NCBI RefSeq assembly: GCF_036850765.1
Contig: NC_089496.1
Location: 104,246,767 to 104,310,766 of the forward strand
Reading direction: 5' to 3'
Length of the DNA stretch: 64,000 nt
DNA from: Saccopteryx bilineata
Lineage: Eukaryota; Chordata; Mammalia; Chiroptera; Emballonuridae
Shown piece after piece: positions 12,101 through 21,100 of this stretch. The notes beneath the pieces are model-generated. The model did no database searches. It saw only the letters and a program-made list of their open reading frames with translations, and was not told the DNA's origin. Within the stretch, counting starts at the first letter, position 1; the number at the start of each line of letters is the position of its first letter. The position numbers were made by a program, and so were the translations under genes.

Positions 12101-15100
12101 CAACAATGATCATTATAAAATAGTGCAAATTCTTCCTACAACTTTGGACACAGTGTAAAGCTGTCATACTCAGTGTCCAAGTACTTGAATTCTCAATCCA
12201 CAGAACAATCATTTAAGTTAGTATACATCTACCTACCTGAGGGTTATAGTTTTCCTCTGCCAAATTTTGAGTAACACATGATTTTTTCCATTACTATACT
12301 TTTAAAACTTCAAAGGTAAGCAGTCTTTCTAATAAATACCTACTTCAAATAAAGATAAAGACATGTGTAAAGAAAAACAGTGAGAATAAATCATTAGCAT
12401 TTTAAACCCACAGACCTCTCAGGAGTTTGAATATTATCCAGGTCTTCTATGTCCAAGACCATCTGCTGGGATTCTTCTTTCGCGGCTTCAGTTTTTTCCT
12501 CTGCCAATTTCAGATATGCTCTAACAACATCCTCTAGAGATTTGATATTCACCTAACAACAAAAACAGAACTGAAAACACTTTCCCCAACAAACCATAAA
12601 ATATTTTAGAAGCAAATTTTATGATATAACGTATACTAACTTTGAAAGGTAAACTCAAAATTATTTAAAGCACTTATCAAAAATATTAAATCCAGTTCTG
12701 TTCATACCTGTTGACAAATGTTCTTATACTGATATAAACCTTCTTTAGCCAAATGGCTCTTGCGAAGATCCACGCAAAGTTCCAAGTATTTCAACATGAT
12801 TGGCTCGTGTATTTTCTGCCATGTTCTATGTTTTTTACTTTTCATAACATCATAAAGAACGTCCAAAGCAGGTTGCTTTTTGCCAACCTCAAGAAATTCT
12901 GGAAAAGTAATCAGGAGAATTAAAATTATACAAAAGTCTAAATCTTACCTTTTAAATTGGCTATTTTAATTTCTGAACTCATTACCATCTCTTTTTAGGT
13001 CACATTTATTTTTTTTATTTATTCATCTTAGAGAGGAGAGAGAATGGGAGAGAGAGAGAGACAGAGAGGGAGAGAGAGAGGAAAGAGAGACAGAGAGAGA
13101 AGGTGGGGAGGAGCTGGAAGCATCAACTCCCATATGTGCCTTGACCAGGCAAGCCCAGGGTTTCAAACAGGCGACCTCAGCATTTCCAGGTCGACGCTTT
13201 ATCCACTGCGCCACTACAGGTCAGGCTATTTTTTATTTCTAAAGCTACGCCAAAATTATCCCAGGTAAAACTATGAACACCTGGTACTTTCTCAATATAT
13301 GGCCTGCAGGTAAAGTATGATAGATTTCATTCAATTCCTCTGTACCAAACATATCTAAGTGATTTTGAAGTTCCAGAAACTGAAAGTCATGAAGAAGAAA
13401 AAAATACAGAAAAGTATGACTTTAGTCACCAGTGCTCTCTGGCTGATGTAATTTTTACAAGTTCATGCTAAGACTTGAGGCAGAAAAATACATTAGATTG
13501 CCTTTAAGACCAACTGCAATTGACTATTTATGTCCGTCTATTTCTGGACTCTCTATTGATCTATGTGTCTAGTCTTTTGCCAATACCTCGCTGTCTTAAT
13601 TCCTGTAAAGAAACTCACAGTAGTCTTGAAACCAGGTAATGTGAGCATTCTGATGATGTTCTTCAACATTGTGTTGACTATACTAGACCTTCTGCATTCC
13701 AAATAAACTTTGGAATTAGTTTGTAGATATCTATAAAATAGATCAATGGGATTTTCAATTGGGATATTCTATAAATATATCACATTTGGAAGAACAAACA
13801 ACTTAACAAAATTGAATCTTCCAACACATAAGCACAGTTATCTCTCCACTTATCCCAGTCAAAACATGAGGAAATATTAAGACAAATCGCAAATGAAGGA
13901 CATTCTGTAAAATACCAGACTAGTACCCCTCAAAACTATCAAGGTCATCAACAAGGAAAAGTGTAAAAAACTATCACAATCAAGGAGCCTAAATCAACTG
14001 AATGTGATGCACCCTGAATGAAATCCTGAAATACAATGACATTAGAGAAAACTAAGGAAATCTAAACAAAGTATGGCCTTTGAATAATAATAATGGAACA
14101 GTATCTATTCATTAGTTGTGACAAATGTACCATTACACTGATGTGAAATATTAAGAGGGAAAAATATGAGTAGAGTCTACGGAACTCTGTATTATTATTA
14201 TTGCAATAATTCTGCAAACCTAAAACTTCTCAAATTAAAAGTTCAGCTTTAAAAACTGGGAAAGAAATTTTTAGAATATACAGCAAAGAAACTTATACTC
14301 TTGAATTTACTGCCACCTAAACCTGAAGGCATTCTATGATATATGTGGCAATATTTGAAAATCCAGTTCTAATCTCTGGTTTTATGTACTGGTATATTGC
14401 TCATTTTAAAATTCAAGGCCATGGCCAGTTGGCTCAGCAGCCCGGCATGTGGACGTCCTGGGTTCGATTCCCAGCCAGGGTATACAGGAGAAGCGCCCAT
14501 CTGCTTCCTCACCTATACCCCTCTCCTTTCCCTCTATTTCTCTCTTCCCCTCCTGCAACCAAGGCTCCATTGGAACTAAGTTAGCCTGGGTGCTGAGGAT
14601 GGCTCCATGGCCTTCGCCTCAGGCACTAGAATGGCTCTGGTTGCAATGGAGCAGTTCCCCAGATGGGCAGAGCATCGCCCCCTGGTGGGCATACCGGGTG
14701 GATCCTGGTGGGGCGCATGCAGGAGTCTTATCTCTCTGCCTCCCTACTTCTCTTTTCAGAAACACACACAAAAAAAATAAAAAAAAAATAAAGTAAAATA
14801 AAAATCAATCAAAAGCAAAGGCTCCTCTATCACATTATTTCTAACTTTGAAATTTATCTTATTTGGAAAGGTTATTTAACTTGTCATCTGGTATGTTCAC
14901 CTTAACATTCAATTATTGCCTTATTTCATAGAAAGTTTTTATTGAACATATGAAAAAAAACAGTGGGCATACCGGGTGGATCCTGGTGGGGCGCATGCAG
15001 GAGTCTTATCTCTCTGCCTCCCTAATTCTCTTTTCAGAAAAACACACACAAAAAAAAAAATTTAAAAAAAATAAAAGAAAATAAAAATCATTCAAAAGCA

Positions 15101-18100
15101 AAGGCTCCTCTATCACATTATTTCTAACTTTGAAATTTATCTTATTTGGAAAGGTTAACTTGTCATCTGGTATGTTCACCTTAACATTCAATTATTGCCT
15201 TATTTCATAGAAAGTTTTTATTGAACATATGAAAAAAAACTTGGGAGAACTAAAACACTAATTTACACTACAAAAACTGTCTTTGTGTTTTTTCTAAGTG
15301 AGAGAAGGGGAGACAGAGACCAGACTCTTGCATCCTCCCCCACCAGGATCCACCCGGCAAGACTCCTACAAGGCAAAGCTCTGCCCATCTGGGGCCACTG
15401 TTTGACAACCAAGCCATTTATAGCACCTGAGGGTGAGGCTCCACTGAGGCATCCTCAACACCCAGGGAAACTAGTTCCAACTAGTTCAAACCAACTGAGC
15501 CATGGCTGCTGGTGAGGAGGGGGAAGAAAGGGAAGGGGGCAGGAGGAGGGAGAGAAGGGGAAGGGGGAGGGGTAGAAAAGCAGTGGTCATTTTTCCAGTG
15601 TGCCCTGACCAGGAAACCGAGCCCAGGATTTTCACATTCAGTCTGACGCTCTACCATTGAGCCAATCAGCCAGCCACACTACATATCTCCATTTTAGAAG
15701 ACCATTGTTTATCTTCCTCCTCAAAAAACAAAACAAAACAAAACAAAAAAAACTTTTGATGCCCTGGCCAGATGGCTCAATAGATAGTGTGTTCCCAGCA
15801 CGCCAAAAAAAACAACAGAGATTTGTTGTTCCACTTCTTTATGCATTCATTGGTTGATTCTTGTATGTACCGCCCTGACCAGGAATGGAACTCCAACCTA
15901 GGCTTATCTTGGCTTATCGGACAATGCTCTAATCAACTGAGCTATCTAACCAGAGTGACAAAGCATTCTTTAAGAGTTAAACAGCCCTGGCCGGTTGGCT
16001 CAGTGGTAGAGAACGGCCTAGCATGCAAGAGTCCCGGGTTCGATTCCCAGCCAGGGCACACGGGAGAAGCGCCCATCTGCTTCTCCACCCCTCCCCCTCT
16101 CCTTCCTCTCTGTCTCTCTCTTCCCCTCCCACAGCCAAGGCTCCACTGGAGCAAAGTTTGCCCGGGCACTGAGTATGGCTCTGGGCCCTCTGCCTCAGGC
16201 GCTGGAATGGCTCTGATTGCGGCAGAGCAATGCCCCAGATGGGCAGAGCATCGCCCCCTGGTGGGCATGCCGGGTGGATCCCGGGCACATGCGGGAGTCT
16301 GTCTGCCTGCCTCCCCGTTTCCAACTTCAGGGAAAAAAAACAAAAAACAAAAGAGTTAAACAGGCCCTGGCTAGGTGGCTCAGCGGTACAGCATCAGCCT
16401 GGCGTGCGGGGGACCCAGGTTCGATTCCCGGCCAGGGCACATAGGAGAAGCAACCCATTTGCTTCTCCATCCCCACTCCCTCCTTCCTCTCTGTCTCTCT
16501 CTTCCCCTCCTGCAGCCAAGGCTCCATTGGAGCAAAGATGGCCCAGGCGCTGGGGATGGCTCCTTGGCCTCTGCCCCAGGCGCTAGAGTGGCTCTGGTCG
16601 CGGCAGAGCGACGCCCCAGAGGGGCAGAGCATTGCCCCCTGGTGGGCAGAGCCTCGCCCCTGGTGGGCGTGTTGGGTGGATCCAGGTTGGGTGCATGCGG
16701 GAGTCTGTCTTGACTGTCTCTCCCCGTTTCCAGCTTCAGAAAAGTACAAAAAAAAAAAAAAAAAAAAAGAGTTAAACAAAGCACACCAACAATGTACATA
16801 GCATTATTTACCACGCAATTCTGTGCTAGGTAAATAATAGACAAAAAGGTCTTCTATTTGGGAGTTTTACTAAATCTACAGATTTAGTAATGCTCTAATA
16901 CTGCTTCTTCCAACTATCACATCTTTTAGGAATGTTGACTGAACATTCCTTCTCCCAGGAAAGTTACAAATATTCTAACTCTAGAATATTTAAAAGCTTA
17001 CAAAAGGATAAATCACAAAACATACTGCAAGTTTCTTTACACAATATCCTACTTCATCCCCTATCATAGCAAATCATGACTCACATGTAAATGATGTAAA
17101 ACTCTCTTCAATACTTCAAGTTAATAGGCTCAGTATTAATCTTGCCATTACAAAAGTCCATTTTCAGTAGTCAATTTTATTAAGCTCCCCCCCCAAAAAA
17201 TAAAACCCTACGAAATAAAACAGATGTAATACAACTAGCTACTTTGTTGGAATAATAAACCTTTCCTGTTTTAAGGGGTGGACTTACCTACTATGTCTTA
17301 TTTCTGGAGCATGCATACAAGATTACTTGCCAACAGTACTTTAGATTTTTTTCAACAGCTATTTTTAAAAAATCATTAACCAAAAATTAGGGAGCAAATG
17401 TTTTTAGTTAAATGTATCCTTTATATTGAGGATATCACAAGTGCATCACTGAAATAACATATTATATCCAATTCTCAATCTTACATTGATGCTTTCTTTT
17501 AATTTTACTCAGTGAGAAGAGGGGAGACAGAGACTCCCACATGCACCCCGGGTGGGATCCACTGGGTAAGACCCCTTCTGGGCATTGCTCCATTGCTCAG
17601 CAACAAAGCTCTTCTTAGCACTTGAGGCCAAGGCCAAGGAGCCATCCTCAGCGCCTGGGGCCAACTTGCTCCAATCAAACCATGGCTGCAGGAGAGGAAG
17701 TGAGGGGGAAGGGGGCAAGAGGGGGAGAAGCAGGTGGGTGCTTCTCCTGTGTGCCGACCAAGAATCAAACCCAGGGCTTCCACACATTGGGTGGATGCTC
17801 TACCACAAAGCCAACCAGCCAGGGCCACACTGAAGATTAAAATCTTATACTACTGTATGTAAGTACTGTCAACATCTTAGAACATATTTAGATAAAGAGT
17901 TAGAATTAGAATTGAGAGCTTGCCAAGATGGGGTCTGATGATAAAATACTAAACTGTCTAAAAATAATTCACTTTCCCAATCTTTGATTTTCAAATGGGA
18001 AAATGTGGTTTTCTTTTTATTTCATGTCATTCTAAAAAACAAAAAGTCTTGTTTAGGGTCTGACCAGGTAGTGGCACAGTGGATAGTGTCGACATGGGAT

Positions 18101-21100
18101 CCAGGTTTGAAAGTCTGAGGTTACTGGCTTGTGTGTGGGATCATAGACATGACCCCACAGTCGATGGCTTGAACCCAAGGTCACTTGCTCAGCTGGAGTC
18201 TCCCAGTCAAGGCACATATGAAAATGCAATCAACGAACTAAAGTGTCCAAACTATGAGTTCACGCTTCCCACCCCTCTCCCTTCCTATCTGTCCCCTTCT
18301 CTAAAAAAAGTGCTGTTTAAGAATAGAATTAAAAGTATTTTTCACTTCCTAAACAGCCAGCCAATCAAAATTTATGATTCCAAATCCCACACCATATTTT
18401 CAACTCTGAAATAGGTTCAAACAAGCCAAAGCAAATGCATTAATAACTTCAAAAGGACAAACACATAAATGACGATGGAAGGAGACCTGACCTGGGGTGG
18501 TGACTATACAATATACATATGATGTATTATAGAACTGTACACCTAAAAATATAATTTTATTAACCAACATCACCAAAAATAGTCAATAAAAAATATTTTT
18601 TTAAATAGTGAACACCTCAACACAGGAGGGAGGGAGGGAGGGAGGCAGAATACCAGGTAAGGCTGTTTTTAAAAGAAAAAACTTGAATGGAGACAGTTTT
18701 CTCACAATAATTCTTGGTATCTTTACTCTAATATATACAAGGTGAATTTAGTTCCTCTGAATTATTTAATTGGGGGGGGGATTGAGGCTAGAAAGAACAG
18801 TCACACACTCAAAGCTCTATTGCAATGAGAATGTTCCTTTCCAGATTAATATTCTTGAAATAAAATTTTAAATCTGGAATTATAAACTGTATCAGCAGCC
18901 TGACCAGGCAGTGGCGCAGTGGATAGAGCATCGGACTGGGATGTAGAGGACCCAGGTTCGAGACCCCAAGGTCACCAGCTTGAGCGAGGGCTCATCTGGT
19001 TTGAGCAAGGCTCACCAGCTTGAGCTCAAGGTCGCTGGCTCGAGCAAGGGGTCACTAGGTCTGCTGGAGCCCCCCTGGTCAAGGCACATATGAGAAATCA
19101 ATCAATAAACATCTAAGAAGCCGCAATGAAGAATTGATGTTTCTCATCTCTCTCCCTTCCTGTCTGTCCCTATCTGTCCCTCTCTCTGTCTCTGCCACAC
19201 AAAAAAATAAACAAATAAATAAATGTTTAAATAATTTTAAAAAACTGTATTAGCAGGAAGTGGGCATTCTGACTTTACCTTTCAGAAATTGAAACTATGT
19301 ATCTATAAAGAAAAAGTGTAGGCAAGCCCCCAATCTTACTAGTTCATTTGTGCATAAAGACTAAGTAAAGGAGTTCATGAGCTATAATGTTACACAATTT
19401 GTGGATTTAAAACAACTTTATTTTTAAATCCTTGAGGTAGTTTAATTTAAAGAGCTATTACAGGGTCAGGAGAAACTAATTTGGTACTACTAATACAATC
19501 TGAGAAAAAAGTTTTTTCCAAGTGATGCCACAGTATGAATTTTTTGCCTGTTAACTGCTGGGCCAAGCTTTCCCTGAATAATTACTATAGTTATTTCCAA
19601 AAACATTGCTCTGATACACAGACTCAAGGTGACTTAAAGGATTATTCTACTTAAATTTACTCACATTTAATTGAAATAATGCAATGACAGGTCTAAATGT
19701 GTTTGAGATCACAAATGTTACAGATAAAACAGACAAAAATTAGATTATTTCCATTGAATAAAATGTGCTTTCATCACCACCTTTAGTTTTATAAGCACTA
19801 CTACATGCCATTCACATTCTGCTCACCTTGACACTTTGTGAAGAGATCTCTTATTCACTAGGTCACAGGTACAGAAATTACTACATGACTGGTAATGCGT
19901 TTCATCTCTATTTCAGAACGACTCATTCTACAGATTAAAAGGGCTGCAACAAGGAGTCAGAAGTCTTAAAAAAAATTACAGAAAGAGTCACCCTGGCTGG
20001 ATAGCTGGGCTAGTTAGTGTTGCTCCAAAGCACAGAGGTTGCTGGTTCTGTCCCTGGTCAGGGCACATACAGGAATAGAGCAATATTCCTGTCTCTCTCC
20101 CCATTCCTCTCTCTCTAAAATCAACAGATAAAATTAAAAAATAAAAGGATAAAAGAATTACAGAAACAATCCTGGCCAGATAGCGAGGTTGGCTAAAGCA
20201 CAGTCCTGAAGAGCAGAGGTTGGTGGTTGAATCCCCAGCCAGGGCACATACAGGAACAGGTTAATGTTCCTGTCTCTCCCTCTTTCTAAAACCAATAAAA
20301 ATAAAGAAAAGAACTTGAAGTTACAGAAACAAATTCCAACCCCCGCCCCCTCAGCAGTATTCCCTTCTCATCTTGCCTACTTTAATTTTAGATACTTTCC
20401 CCAACATCCTCTTCAAGAATCAAATCAATGCCAACTTAGAAAATGTTGCCCAGCTGGGCAGCTCAGTTGGGAGCATCCTCTCAATATGCCAAGATTGTGG
20501 GTCCCATCTGCCCTCAGGGCACATACAAGAATCAACCGATGAATCGTTTCTCTCTCCCCTTTCCTCTAAAATCAACAAATTAAAAAAAAAAAAAGAAAAT
20601 GTGAAGTTACTGAAACATTAAGTTCATATGGAGATTCAGAAGGAAGCTGTAATGAAGGAAATAAAGCCTGAACTCATTAAATGTGTACTATTCAGGCCAT
20701 GGAGACTACAGTGCTTTAGGCTGTTAGAATGGAGGGGGGGGCACGGGGGAACGGACAACTGTTGGTAAAATCATTTGAATGACTGTAAAACAGAACTACA
20801 ATAGCAAATCCAGGAGTAATTTTAAGTCACTGTATATAATTCTAAGTCTGAAACTTTTTAAAAATTCCTAACTTTGCTACAGTTTATTGTTATTTCATAG
20901 TAATACATTTCTATCTATTTTCTTCTCTATAAACCTCAAGTTCTCCCCTATTCTAATCATTAGATGGCTGGTTACAATAAATAATCAGATCTGAAGTTGC
21001 AGGGCTTTTTTAAAAACTTTGTTTCTAAACAATTACTCTACACCAAAGACTGCAGAATGGCCCACATTCCACTTAATGTTAACTCCCCAAAATTGTTAGT

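Noticed and set aside
15787..16844. Open frames of 115-190 codons with repeated protein-like segments (for example [17 protein letters not shown])
   Set aside because: The same segments recur at every type A SINE on both strands. They are translations of the SINE, not a protein family.
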